Below, one piece after another: positions 38,100-49,860 of a DNA stretch of 64,000 bases (positions are counted from its first letter, which is position 1; every line of letters starts with the position of its first letter). The position numbers and the translations under genes were made by a program. A model generated the notes under the pieces. The model ran no database searches. It saw only the letters and a list, made by a program, of their open reading frames with translations, and was not told the origin of the DNA. This DNA comes from Sycobia sp. Sy_11 (taxonomy: Eukaryota; Arthropoda; Insecta; Hymenoptera; Epichrysomallidae), in contig JACCIC010000001.1 of the NCBI GenBank assembly GCA_018907035.1, positions 7,101,501 to 7,165,500 of the forward strand. The letters are read 5' to 3'.

Positions 38100-39214
38100 T
38101 TAATCTGAAATCTCATTTAGTAACGGGCAAAGCAGTCTAGCGTTGCGTTTCACAATTCCCTGTGCCGTTTGAATAGTAGCTACACGAACAATGCCATCAT
38201 CTCCAGGGTGTACATCTACGACTCGTCCAAGCCTCCATTGAGCACAAGGCTGATTTTTATCAATTATAATAACAACTGTATTTGTTCTGAGTTCTGCATA
38301 ATTTTTGACCATTTTTGTCTTTTTTGCAACTCCGATAAATATTCAAGTTGCCAACGCTTCCAAAAATGTTGTCGTGATTTTGTAATTAATTTCCAAGATG
38401 TTAAGCGATTTTCTGGAACATTCAAATAATTATTTTCAGGTAGCATATTGAAAGGTCTTCCTATTAAAAAATGAGCAGGAGTTAATGCTAGAGGGTCGTT
38501 TGGATCTGTGGATAAAGGGCAAAGTGGTCGAGAATTAAGGATTGATTCTATCTCTATTGCAAAAGTATTCAACTCTTCAAAAGTATATAAACGATCGCCT
38601 ATAACTCTGCGGAAATGATGCTTGAAAGATTTCACAGCAGCTTCCCATATTCCGCCAAAATGAGGTGATAGAGGCGGATTAAAATGCCAAGAAATTCTTT
38701 TACTTACAGAAAATTCATATATTTGTGTTTTAAAATCTTCAGATTGGATTAATGCATATAGCTCCCGCAATTCATTTCTCGCACCTACCAAATTTGTACC
38801 ATTATCAGAGTGTACGTGTAAAGGAATACCTCTCCGTCCTATAAAGCGTTTCAAAGCCGCTAGAAAAGCTGCAGTTGTTAAATCACTAACGATTTCTATG
38901 TGTACGGCCTTAATGGACATACAGATAAAAACGCAGCCGTAAACCTTTATTCGGCCCCGATTTCTACGCTTTCTTTCTTTAATAAACATAGGACCGAAAA
39001 AATCCACGCCTGTGTGATGAAAGGGAGTCGCGTTTTCTAATCTACAGTTTGGTAAATTAGACATTTTGTAATTAATTGGCTCAGCCTTGAATCTGATACA
39101 TCGCACGCAATGTCGTATGACTCTACGAACTTGGTTTTTGCCGTCGAGTAACCAAAAACGATGCCGTATTGCATACAAAGTCGATTGTATGCCAGGATGA
39201 TAATTTTTTTTCAT
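38100..39214 (-). pseudogene. BEL/Pao integrase and C-terminal domain, frameshifted
   Basis: The block 39214-38264 carries an H-H-C-C zinc-binding region (HP...HRFW...CVRC), then the integrase core with the first Asp in GVDFFGPMF, the second in [11 protein letters not shown] and the Glu in [16 protein letters not shown]. The C-terminal DUF5641-like block (WRLGRVVDVHPGDDGIVRV) continues in another frame at 38312-38100. The two joins (near 39204 to the preceding RNase H block, and near 38305 to the C-terminal block) each coincide with a run of A on the coding strand. This is consistent with single-base length changes. Integrase would insert the cDNA copy; this copy cannot make it as one polyprotein. 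Confidence 0.9.
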
Positions 39215-41025
39215 GCGTCTCCCGAATAATTAGATCGGTGATATAATGATAAGAAGGCAGTATGATGGGATGTTTTTTATTTGAAGAAAGGTTTGCATTA
39301 TGCAATCTGCCTCCCACTCTTAATATACCATGTTCGTCAATAATAGGATTTAGCGCAGCTAGCTTTGTGCCCTTTGATTCTTTCCCGTTTTCTACATGTT
39401 TTATATCCTTTGCAAAATATGATCGTTGAATGAGTTTTAATACTTGATATTCTGTATTTTTTATTTCCTGTATCGAGAGAGGTCCCTCATTTTTATTGAT
39501 TGTTAGAAATCTTAAGCAGTACGTAAGAACTCGAAGTAGACGTGAATAGGACGAAAATCGTGTAAATATGTCCTTGAAATTAATGCTTGTAATTAAACAA
39601 ATATTTTTTCGTAAACTCGGTAGTTGTTTTACCGAACATTGTATTTGAACAGGCCATTGTGATTCTGATATTTGAAGCCATGCAGGACCGTGAAACCACG
39701 AATCATTTCGTAAAAATTCTTGAGGTAACTGTCCACGAGATACCGCGTCCGCGGGATTATTTTCAGTTCGAACGTGTCGCCATTCAATATTCTTACATAT
39801 CTCCTGAATTTCTGCGACTCGATTGGCTTCAAACTGTTTTAACTCATTAGGCATTTTCTTTAGCCAACACAAAACAATCATTGAATCCGACCAGAAAATT
39901 ATTTTATCGGGATTGAAAATAAAAGTATTTTGAGCTTCGCGATATAAACGAGCTAGTGTTAGCGCACCGCATAATTCGAGCCGAGGGATCGTAATATTTT
40001 TCTCTCGCGCAGTGTTTGTTTCTTTCAAAGGTGCGACGCGCGCCTTGGCACACAATAAGCGCACGGCGATGTTTCCTTTATCATCAATCGATCTTATATA
40101 TAAACATGCACCATAACCAAAGTTACTGGCGTCACAGAACCCGTGAATTTCTATGTATTTTGTTTGTTCGAGTAATAAATATCGCGTAATCGAAAGTTGA
40201 TCTAAAAGATTTAGTTGTTCTGCGAACGAGATCCACCGAGAATATAAAGCGCTTGGAACAGATTCGTTCCAATCGATCTTAGACTTCCAGCATTCTTGCA
40301 TTATGATCTTTGCATAAAGTAAAACTGGCCCAAGCATTCCCAAAGGATCAAAAATTTTTGCAATTTCTGATAATATATGTCGTTTTGTTATAATACTCGG
40401 AAACTCAATTGCCTTAACTGTATACAAAAATACATCGCGATGTGCATTCCATGAAATACCTAATGTTTTTCTTATAGAATTTTCGTTTTTTAAAAATTGA
40501 ATATCTAAAAGCCGTTGATTTAAATTTTCAAGAGCTTGCGAATTGTTTGAGGCCCACTGTCTAATAGTAAACCCCCCGCGTTTTAATATATTAATCGTTT
40601 CATTTCGAATACTCATCAATTTTTCTAAAGTCTGAGCTCCGGTTAATAAGTCGTCAACGTATAAATCGCGTTTTAAAATTTCCGCGCCGATTGGATAATT
40701 TAATTTTTCATCATCCGCGAGTCTTTGTATTGTTCTTATTGCAAGGAATGGCGCTGACGATACGCCGAAAGTTACCGTATTTAATTCGAAAACGGATAAT
40801 TTATTGTTATAATACCAAAATACTCTTTGATATCGCCGATCATCGGGATGAATCCAGATCTGCCTATACATTTTCTCGATGTCGGCTACAAGCACGTATT
40901 TATAATTGCGGAATCTGAGTAGATGCTCTAATAATTTGTCTTGTATTGTCGGACCGGTCATTAATATATTGTTTAAAGATATCGATTTATTTGTTTGAGC
41001 CGAAGCATCGAAAACAACACGTATT
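39123..41025 (-). pseudogene. BEL/Pao reverse transcriptase and RNase H, N-terminally deleted
   Basis: The open part starts with a VVFDASA motif about 40 codons before GPTIQDKLLEHLLRFRNYKY and holds the polymerase box LYVDDLLTGA. The RNase H region follows with HGFCDASNFGYGACLY, IIFWSDSMIVLCWL and NNPADAVSRG. Everything upstream of VVFDASA (the fingers region and the aspartic protease usually found in the family) is absent. The 612-codon frame (40961-39123) is otherwise intact until it leaves frame near 39204, at the start of integrase. Confidence 0.92.
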
Positions 41026-41341
41026 TTTGTTTAAAACATTTAATTGATTTTTATTTTGCGAAATATTAGAAATATCGTGTAAAAGAGAGTTATGAAATTT
41101 ATTGCAAATTTTGCAGCGTGACGTAAAATTACATGTGCCAGTATGTTTTCGTAGACAGTTACGGCAAACGTTGCATTTTTTAACGATTTCCCATCTTTTA
41201 TTTACAGGCATTTTAACAAATTCTGCGCATCGATATAAGCCATGTTCTCCTTTACACACGGAACATTGTGAAAATAATTGAGTTGTTAAAACACGGCCAC
41301 CGAATTCATTTTTTCTGATCTTTGAAAGAGGCGGATCAATT
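40987..41341 (-). pseudogene. BEL/Pao gag C-terminus with zinc knuckles
   Basis: Cysteine-rich block CNVCRNCLRKHTGTCNF followed by CKICNKFHNSLLH, typical of the region between gag and protease in BEL/Pao. It is out of frame with the preceding gag block; the change falls in an A-run at about 41365-41375. Its end is created by the internal deletion that fuses it to the reverse transcriptase. Confidence 0.85.
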
Positions 41342-41362
41342 TTGTAACGTCTTTTATTATTA

Positions 41363-42256
41363 TTATTTTTTTATCTCATTTTTAACATGAGAAGTATCCT
41401 GTTCCAGCGTACAAAGCCGAAAGGCGGTTTCGGACACAAATTTGTATATATCGTTAAGTTTTGGAGATTCATCTAGCGATAAATGCTCTTCCCATTTGCC
41501 GCGAATTTTTGTCGGTAGCGCGCGCTCAATAATTCGTATTATAAAGTGTTCATCCGGATGTACGTCTAACGAGGCAAGCATGTTTAAATGCTGTCGTACA
41601 TCATCTATTATTTTTATTAAAACCTTATGAGAGGCTTTCGTCGACATAGGTGTTTCAATAATAGCGTCTAAATGCTTTGCGATTAAAATGCGCCTTTTAT
41701 CGTACGAATCTAATAAAAGTTTCCAAGCGTTTTCGTAATTTTCAGCACTAACATTGTATACGGAAATTTTATTTAGTGCTTCATCTTTCAACGAATCCTT
41801 TAAATAAATAAATTTTTGTAAATTTGACAAATCGGAACATTTATCGATCATTGCAACGAATGTATTTTTAAATGTTAGCCAATTTTCTAAATTGCCATCA
41901 AATTTCGGGAGTTCCGCTACTGGTAATTTTAGACGCCGCGAAGATTTTTCAACTATTATTGGCGTTGAATCTTTATTACACGACGATGTTGGCTGTTGAA
42001 TAGATTCGATTTTAGATGCGAGACCATAATATCGATCTTGAATGTCGGTAAATTCTTTCAACTGTTCATTTTTGGAATCAAGAAGCTCTAATTCGTCGTT
42101 TAACTCTTCATAAGCATGAAATAGTTCTGTTACGCGTTTTAAACGTAATTTTTTATTAGACGTATCAATTTGTTCATTCGTAATGATATTTTCTAAGTTC
42201 TTTATTTGGGTTTTGAGCATTGAACGCTTTTGTGTAATATATTTTACACGAGACAT
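41363..42256 (-). CDS. BEL/Pao gag, N-terminal and DUF1759-like part
   Basis: A 297-codon frame beginning MSRVKYITQKRSML. Residues 1-90 are charged and predicted coiled coil. The following PVAELPKFDGNLENWLTFKN is the DUF1759 signature of BEL/Pao gag proteins, and RALPTKIRGKWEEHL lies near residue 250. It would form the capsid-like particle around retrotransposon RNA. The frame stops at a TAA just after an A-run, which separates it from its zinc-knuckle part. A non-coding leader of 1.1 kb (42257-43357) lies between it and the 5' LTR. Confidence 0.9.
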   Translation of the reverse strand: MSRVKYITQKRSMLKTQIKNLENIITNEQIDTSNKKLRLKRVTELFHAYEELNDELELLDSKNEQLKEFTDIQDRYYGLASKIESIQQPTSSCNKDSTPIIVEKSSRRLKLPVAELPKFDGNLENWLTFKNTFVAMIDKCSDLSNLQKFIYLKDSLKDEALNKISVYNVSAENYENAWKLLLDSYDKRRILIAKHLDAIIETPMSTKASHKVLIKIIDDVRQHLNMLASLDVHPDEHFIIRIIERALPTKIRGKWEEHLSLDESPKLNDIYKFVSETAFRLCTLEQDTSHVKNEIKK

Positions 42257-43357
42257 TTTGAACTAAGTTTTAAATTAAAAATTTATTATTTATAAATATT
42301 TCTAACTACGCAGATCGATGGTAAGAATATCCTAAATAAATGCGTTATATTATAATAAGCAAATCGACGCTGAATACGCGGGAGAATGAGAGAAAGGGAC
42401 AAGGAGTATCAAGTTACAGCTTATCTTATTTGAACGTATTGAGTCATATACACAATGCGAGTTGAATTCTTTTGAATTGGCGATGAAGTTTGTATATTTA
42501 TATAATTTGTCGAAGCAATGGGATATGAGGGTAAGTAAATCTAACTAAATATAATCACGCAACTATATTATATAAACTTAATATTATAATAATTATATTG
42601 CTATTATTCTACAAAGAGAAACTCTTAATTTTATTAATTTCGAAGAAGAAAGAATCAAATTTAAACTATAAGAAATATTCTTTGCCCGCAGTATAATTAT
42701 AAGTTGAAAATTATAAACAATAGTATATTAATAAATGATGTAACTTAATTTTACAATTTTTTATCAAAGAAAATCAATATTTTAATGAATAACACATAAT
42801 ATAATGAAAGAAAAAAAAAGGTTAATCAAATTGTTAAAGTACTAAAAATCTTAAAATAATAAGATAAATATATAAATTTTAACTTTTAAATAAATACTTG
42901 CAAACTTTACTATGTGATGCGAATATTTATCTTTCTACAAAATAAAGCAAATGTATTTTTTAAATCTTATTTAATCTAATAAAACGTACATGAACAATTA
43001 CTTAATATTTTTGAAATAAGAATAAATTCTACAGCCGAAGAATTATTTTAATGAATAAATAAACAAAAAACAAACATGTTATATTTTTATTAGTTTATTT
43101 ATAACTATAATTTATTTATAAGTACTATATATATTGGACTAAATTATGTATAACTAAATAATATATATTTTCACTAAATTAAGTACTTAACTTAAAAGTT
43201 GTATGATGCTCCCTGGATGGCTCAACTGGACGAATCGTTTTGGCAAATAAGATAACCCCTGGAGATGATTTTCTTGCTGAGATGATGATTGCATATGATT
43301 CGAATATTTTTTATAATTTATCACACGCGTGAATAGACCTCACAGGAGGCACCAAAA

Positions 43358-43983
43358 TGTTATGTTGAAAACTCTCCAACATGGAGAGGTTCCACGATTT
43401 CGTTTTGTTTTTAGATGGTTAGGTGTAAATAAATGAGTAGACACAATTTGAGCCACAAATTAAATTGATTTATTGGCTCTTGGGGAAAAGCCTAGAAGGC
43501 ATAAAAACCCCACGAAACGTATATTTGTGTTTTGATTGAGATTTGTCTGATGCGCATAATGTGCTGTTGCACGTATTCGTATTAGGCGCTATGGCGCTAC
43601 GCTTGTACCGTATTGACGGTAAGCACGGGGCCCCGGTGGACAAACAGTTGTCCTTTATAGTCGTATAATCGTATAATTATGAATTCTGAATTGTATGAAT
43701 GAATGTATTGAATGAATTATGAATGATTAAATATAAGGTAAATGTTAGAATTTAACAAATAAGAAAAATGATGAAATTAACGCGAACGTATTGTATTAGT
43801 ATAATAATTTAAACGCGTGCAATCGCAAGTAGATCTGAACTCGACGAACGATCGCGCTGAACTGACTCTTAATTTCGACGGGCTCGATCATCACGATCAC
43901 GCTCTCTTTGTGATCATATGAAATCGATATCTATAAACAAACCAAACCCGAATTCGATGAACTAAAACTTCGTCTACGCAACA
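43358..43983 (-). repeat. 5' LTR of the BEL/Pao element
   Basis: 626 bp, appearing identical to the 3' LTR. In the minus orientation it carries an initiator-like TCAGTT (43860-43865) and AATAAA (43469-43474). Confidence 0.96.
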
Positions 43984-43988
43984 AATAC

Positions 43989-44270
43989 TTATCTAACATT
44001 TATTCCATATTGGAATTCCTTACTTAAAAAGTAGTTTACTCGAAAACTATTAAGTCTTTAAATTCATCATTGAAACACATACGTAACTCAAAAAATGATA
44101 ATCGACGCTATTTAGCAAATAATGGTACTCTAGGGGTGAAATTTTAAAATGAAACAGAATAATAAAAAGCGGTTGAGCATTAAAAAGTGAACGGAGAAGG
44201 AAGTAGTAGTGAAAGAAAACGGTACGAAAAGTAAGAAAAGCCACGCGGAGGCGTGAATCGGAAACAGGGA
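43989..44270. other. AT-rich spacer between the BEL element and a GC-rich island
   Basis: No gene or terminal repeat recognised. Confidence 0.45.
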
Positions 44271-44619
44271 AGTAAAATAGAGTGGCGTGGGATTTGCCTA
44301 CTCTATTACTCGACTCCTTCTCCCGGAATTGAATACGCCAGTCAACGCGGATTTTCCGCAGCCTCCTCCTCCACGTGCGCTCTCTCTCTTTCTCACATTC
44401 CCTACCCCGATTCTCGCACTTCCGACCGCGGCTGCCCTTTCAATTTCCAGCTACATACCCAACTCGAGGGTATGTTATATACTCGCGGAAATCATGAATA
44501 TCAATCAGTAGCAGCCTCGCTCCCCTCTCTTCCTCGTTCTCCAGCTGACCGCAGCTCCGTAAAGTTGGGGTGAGGGGTGCAGGACTTACACTTTTAATGG
44601 CGCGCCCCACACGACATTT

Positions 44620-44677
<58 letters not shown>

Positions 44678-44830
44678 AAAAGGGTGAAAGAGTGGCCGAA
44701 CGAAAGGAGGGCGGGGTAGAGATCCCTAGAGATCGCGGACCGATTTATCGTTTAATGCAAAACTTTCCCTTATTGAGGGACACCCTCTCTCACTCTCTTC
44801 CCTCAAGGGAGGATTCGTTATGCCTCGCTT
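44271..44830. other. GC-richer island with (AT)n inside
   Basis: CT-rich and GC-rich sequence on both sides of an AT array; no exon supported. CTCTCTCTTTCTC occurs near 44380 and CTCTCTCACTCTC near 44785, again placing GA-type motifs in an island. Confidence 0.4.
44622..44675 (+). repeat. (AT)n microsatellite
   Basis: Uninterrupted 54-bp AT array. Confidence 0.96.
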
Positions 44831-46674
44831 TAAAGTCGACGCAGTGATCACGAGTATATAGTTTGTTATTTCTGCAAAAATTGAAGAAGATTCAATATAG
44901 TTCAGCGTTTAAAAAAGCCAAAATTCCAAAGGTATTGTTTTTAGAGAGAGGGTTTTTTTTCTTCATTTTTTTCTCTAAAACGTACCAAACGTCGGTTGGA
45001 GAGAATAATAATTGAAAAACAATCTGCAATTAAAGAAACGCTTTGGTATTATCATTGAGTTTCTTCCAGATGTTTTTTCTTTCGTAGATATCGATAAGTT
45101 TAAACTCGAATAGTTTAAACTCGAACGATCAGTAAAATAATCGTAATGTGCGAACAAACTTATTTCAAGTATTAAAAATAAAAAAAACAAGGAATAATAT
45201 TTTTTTCTTATAAATGGGGAGCATCGTTAATCAACCAACTATTCAAAGAGAAAAAATTGTAAATAATTGTTCTTTTGCAAACGTTTCGGGCTACTGTAAG
45301 CGTTTATTGCTCAGTCCGTGTTCTTAGGCAATTATAAGATTATATTTAAAATACACGAGTTAAAAATTCTAACATTTTTTCTTAACAACATTTAGCATAT
45401 AAGTGTATTTCCTCAAATTATTTTTATTTCCGTTTTTTCTTCAAACACTTTTTCTATCAAACATTATTATATACGTTTTGTTAATTTTTTATAAATATAA
45501 GAAAATAAGAAATTAATGGACAACAAAATAAGTTTTTTAATACTGAAGTTTTTATTCTTGTATTATTGTTGCTATTTTTGTTGTTATTGTTATTGTTGTT
45601 TGTTTGATTGATAATTTCAATTAGATGTCGATTTTTTTCGTATTCATAGCTGAAGTTAATTGTGAAAAGTCTACATCACTGATTAAAAAATGAAAGTATT
45701 ATAATATAATTATACAATTTTTTTTTCAAAAAAGTTCAAGGTTAGCAAGTGGACTTCTCGGTATTAGTCATATTCCATCAAGGAATGATTTTTCCTTGCT
45801 GTTCTACAACATAGAACTAATATTTGAAATCATATATATTATTAAGGTACACATAAATATTTGCAACATTCTAATGAAGAGAATTATAAGCATACATAGA
45901 CTGACCTTCTTATTTTAATTTAGTTTCGACTATTTAAAGTAATAAAGTAATTTTGTCGATTATTAATATGGCAGTATATAAAAATTAAAAAAATACATAG
46001 TATAAAATTTTTCATAACTCTTGAAACGATATTTTTTCTAGAATTTTTTTAATTTCGGCCAAATATTTCTTCATTTATATCTTCATTTTTCATTACGAGT
46101 TTATTCAGTACAGAAAGAAGTACAGAATATTTATATTTAATTAATATTTGCTTTACATTTCATTTTACTCGTGATATATAGAATTTTTATTAATTCCATT
46201 GCAGTTCACACACTCTCAGTTATTACAATATACTATTAAAATATTTTCGTTTTCCTTTCATAGACTTCTTAATGGAAAACAGAATTTGTTGTAATCCTCT
46301 ACCGTATTATGTTTTAATATGGACATGAATTTTCATATAATGATCAACGTAATCTTTATATTTTAAAAAACTAATGAGCCACCATTGAATTCCCATTGAA
46401 CAGCGAATTCACCGATTCATTAGTAAATAAATCATTGAAATACTGCATTTTCATTAAATAAGAATTCATTAACGAGAATGAACTAGTACTTCCAGACCAA
46501 TATACAGACCACTCCATTATTGAAACTAATGTATTTAAAGTCCTGTTCGGCATATACTAGTAGAAATATCAACTATATAGTACATATAGAATATCCTTTG
46601 ACAGATATGAAAACGCGCATCTGCTTCATCCGGCGGGCTCGGTTCATTATATGAGATTTCATGATTATCCGACC

Positions 46675-46677
<3 letters not shown>
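44831..46677. other. AT-rich gap
   Basis: Nothing recognised except T-rich and TTG-rich simple sequence near 45565-45605. Confidence 0.5.

Positions 46678-46730
<53 letters not shown>
46678..46730 (+). repeat. (TA)n microsatellite split by a mariner
   Basis: The TA array runs to the left edge of mariner copy A2. TA units (ATATATAT) resume at the right edge (47988-47997), so the element sits inside one array. Confidence 0.95.
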
Positions 46731-46732
<2 letters not shown>

Positions 46733-47987
46733 AGGATGGATTGATAAATTTCCGGCCTGACCAAGGAAAGCAACGTTTTTAAGAATTTTTTTTTATTTCT
46801 CAACACAATCTCCTCTAAGGCTGATACATTTTTCATAGCGGTGTTCTAGTCTAATAATGCCATCTCTATAGACTGATTCGTCAAGCTCCTCAAAATACCT
46901 TTTTACTGCTTCGATTACTTCTTCATTGTCCGCAAATCTTTGACCGTCAAGCCATTTTTTGAGGTTAGGAAACAGGTAATAGTCACTCTGGGCTAGGTCT
47001 GGAGAGTAGGGAGGGTGCGGCATTAATTCAAATTTCAGATCGTTGATTTTAGCTATCGCAACTATTGACGTGTGCGCTGGTGCGTTATCGGGAAGAAACA
47101 AGATTTTTTTCGCCAGATGAGGTCGTTTAATTTTCACTTCGTGGCTTAAACGTTGCAATAAGTCTGCATAGTATTGACCAGTGATAATTTTACCCTTTTC
47201 AAGGTAATCAATGTATATAATACCTCTTGCATCCCAAAAAACAGTAGCCATAACCTTGTTCGCCGAAAAAATTGTTTTTGCCTTCTTTTGAGTTGGTTCC
47301 CCTGGTCCAATCCACTGTTTTCAGAAATTTAGTGGTGGACTCAAGTTTCGTCAACAGTTACGAATCGACGCAAAAATTCGCTTGGATTACGCTTATACAA
47401 CGCCAAATTGGCGGTAGAAATGTTCTTTCGAATCAATTTTTGGTCGACTGTTAGCAAACGCGGCACCCATCTTGCACAGAACTTCTTCATATACAAATGT
47501 TGGTGCAAAATATTTTGTACACGTTCATATGACATATTACAGGTCTCAGCTATCTCACGCATTTTTAATCTGCAGTCTTTCAGCACTATTTGAAGGATTT
47601 TTTCGATCATATCCGGAGATGTGACCTCAATGGGGCGTCCCGAGCGAGGCTCATCAGAGGTGCTCACACGACCCTTTTTAAACTCGGAAACCCACTGCTT
47701 AACGCTTGCATATGATGGGGAGGATGTTCCCAGTGTTGAGTCCATCTCTTCTTTAATTTCCTTCGGTGTTAACCCCTTCAAATAAAAGTATTTGATGACA
47801 GCACGATTTTCCAGCTTTTCCGTTTATACGAAAAAACACAGAGGCGTGTTCAGCGTGCTCTCAAACCTAAACTAACATGGCGATTAGACGGAAACTATAG
47901 ATACAAGCTATCTAAGGATGGTACCATCAAGGTAGGCCTAGTGGCGCCATCTCTTGGTCAGGCCGGAAACTTATCAATCCACCCTCG
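46731..47987 (-). mobile_element. mariner transposon, irritans-like, non-autonomous copy A2
   Basis: A 1257-bp element of the same family as 732-1967 but in the opposite orientation. The plus-strand left end is CAAGGATGGATTGATAAATT; the right end, read in reverse, is CGAGGGTGGATTGATAAGTT. TA dinucleotides flank both ends within a TA microsatellite. The internal transposase is better preserved than in copy A but still broken. Confidence 0.94.
46793..47823 (-). pseudogene. mariner transposase, broken (copy A2)
   Basis: The reading frame should begin at 47823, where the start codon is ACG instead of ATG (compare GAAAATGGAAAAGC in copy A). It runs through the helix-turn-helix region to FVTVDET, then meets TGA (47343-47341) in place of the tryptophan codon of DETW. 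A deletion of about 16 bases follows just after, relative to copy A. The C-terminal block 47251-46793 is open to its natural stop and keeps the second aspartate (PDNAPAHTS) and the third (QSDYYLFP). All three catalytic Asp codons survive, but three lesions block expression. Confidence 0.93.
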
Positions 47988-48059
47988 TATATATATATTG
48001 CAAATTTCGAGGAAAATCAATAGTATTTGGTCTGCAACTTAAACAAAATAGTATTTTCT

Positions 48060-48640
48060 ATAAAAATTAAGATTTTATTTCATTATTTTAACAAAATGAA
48101 AAAATTCATTATTCAAAATATAATATCCCATAATTCAGTCAATTTGTGGATTCCATGGATTCAATCAAATTCAGAATTTTGCATCCGCTATTTTTCAAAT
48201 AATGTTTAACACGATAATGAACGTGTCGTCGACAATTATCCTGATGAAAAATTAATGTATCACACTGCTGGTCTCATATTTTTGCCGTTTTATAGAATTG
48301 TTCGCTTCAAAAGCATCTATCTTGATCCAAGTTTTACCCTTTTTCAGCAGCTCATAGTAGACCACACCCTCCTGGTCGAATCAAATACAGAGCATTACGT
48401 TGTTTGCGAGGATTCCCGTCTTTGATTGCAATCGTACTGGTTCAGCAGGCTTGGACCATAATTTTTTCCATTTTGGACTATCATAATGGATCCACTTTTG
48501 ATCTTCAGTAAAAATTTGATGCTAAAACAATTTCCTTTTTAGGGCTAAAAAAATTCCCAAGTCGAAAAGTGATTTTCGACGTTTCTTGACGACAGATCGT
48601 GCGGTATCCAACTTACCAATTCAACATATGATTGTTAAAA
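48060..48640 (-). mobile_element. mariner fossil (minus strand)
   Basis: Minus-strand frames give NNVMLCI.FDQEGVVYYELL (about 48425-48350), a DNCRRHVHYRVKHYLKNSG-like block (about 48245-48165) and traces beyond. These match the middle of a mauritiana/mellifera-type mariner transposase. A nucleotide block near 48345-48450 resembles the fossil at 28320-28420. It lies just beyond the right end of copy A2. Heavily decayed; no termini found. Confidence 0.72.
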
Positions 48641-49555
48641 AAACATAAGAGCAGAAAGTATAGATATTAATAAAATTAGTGACCAATATGAACGTCTTAA
48701 GTTGCAAACTCAATCTAGCTTTCGTAAATTTTAAAACAGCACAAATTACAGTATTATATCCGCAAATTTAAATCTAGTTCTATTATATATTAAATATTAT
48801 TGGTCATAACGTAAAATGTACTTAAAATGGAATACTAATCTAGAATAATATTATATAATTAAGTATTTAATGAAATAATAAGAAAAGTATAATAATTTAT
48901 AAATTTGCATGTCTTTCTTAATCTTGCAATTAAATTTAGAAAAAATTTAGAATATAATAGCATGATTAATTCGAATTTTCTTTTAGATGATTTATAAATG
49001 ACGATTATCAACTATAATGTATTTAAACGTATTACCTAAAAAATTTGTAGATAATATTTGATGAACTTCGTTAGATTTCGAGAGCTGTGGCGCCTCATCA
49101 GAGACAACGCTTTGAGGCATTATTTAAAACAAACTTTACTTGTAAATTTCATTTAACTGAATAGGAGTACATGTTCCCTTCAAGTAAATTCAATTTCATT
49201 GATTTGTAAAGTAAACAATGAAAGCGATCATTATTTGTTTAAAGTCTAAAATATTATCTCCCTTTTTTGTAAAAATAAAATTAAGGCTTTCTAAACTAAC
49301 ATCTTCTGAGACGCTACGATTATGTATATTTTTCAGATTAAAAGTCACAAAGAATAATAATCCATTATATAGTCGATAGATAGCATTATAACCACTTGAA
49401 CTTTATTAATTAATCGAAATAAAACTCATAACACGATAATAAGTATTCATTACATTTTTAAAAACAATTAAATAAATAAATAAATTCAAATCATCTCGAC
49501 AAATTTTATACATCATTTCCTATATCATTATCCTCAAAATGACGCAAGTATTTTT
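48641..49555. other. AT-rich gap
   Basis: No gene or element recognised. Confidence 0.5.
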
Positions 49556-49860
49556 CCAACTGGGTCAGCTCGCTCGTTCGCCGGGGGTGCGTGGATTTAC
49601 AACGAATTCGCGCGGCTAACGATGCCGCCCGTCCCACTGGCCCTCGCTAATCGTGGTCATATTGTTTATCGACGCGCTCGCAAAACAATTGCGATATCAA
49701 AGCATACGGTTTACACCGCCGCAATCGCCGCCTCTGCCGTGCCAGTTCATAAACTCGCGAATCAATCATCCTGATTGCGCGTACAATCGACGTTTATTGG
49801 AGCTTTTTTTGTTGCCATTTTACCGGGCTTCAGGATAAATCGGAATGTCATTCTGTTCTA
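49556..49860. promoter_or_regulatory. isolated GC-balanced block, candidate enhancer
   Basis: About 300 bp of GC-balanced, non-repetitive DNA in an AT-rich desert, free of transposon motifs. It contains AATCAATCATCC (Exd/Pbx-like TGATTGAT in reverse), two TTTAT/ATAAA caudal-like words, and several TTTATCG/GTTTATTGG words. No splice site or supported frame. The regulatory role is an inference from composition and motif density. Confidence 0.3.

Larger units (their letters stand above)
37295..43983 (-). mobile_element. BEL/Pao LTR retrotransposon, recent insertion, internally deleted
   Basis: The 6689-bp element runs 5' to 3' on the minus strand. Both LTRs are 626 bp (43358-43983 upstream, 37295-37920 downstream), begin TG, end CA, and appear identical on base-by-base reading. 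A 5-bp duplication AATAC flanks it (37290-37294 and 43984-43988). A candidate primer-binding site (TGGTGCCTCCTGTGAGG) lies just inside the 5' LTR at about 43337-43353. A purine-rich GGCGGGAGTA precedes the 3' LTR at 37921-37930. The interior encodes gag with zinc knuckles, reverse transcriptase, RNase H and integrase, the BEL/Pao order. The protease and the N-terminal part of reverse transcriptase are missing at a deletion near 41010-41025. Confidence 0.96.

Noticed and set aside
38169..38429. Plus-strand frames inside the BEL element
   Set aside because: They are antisense shadows of the integrase and its C-terminal domain, which show clear conserved motifs on the minus strand.
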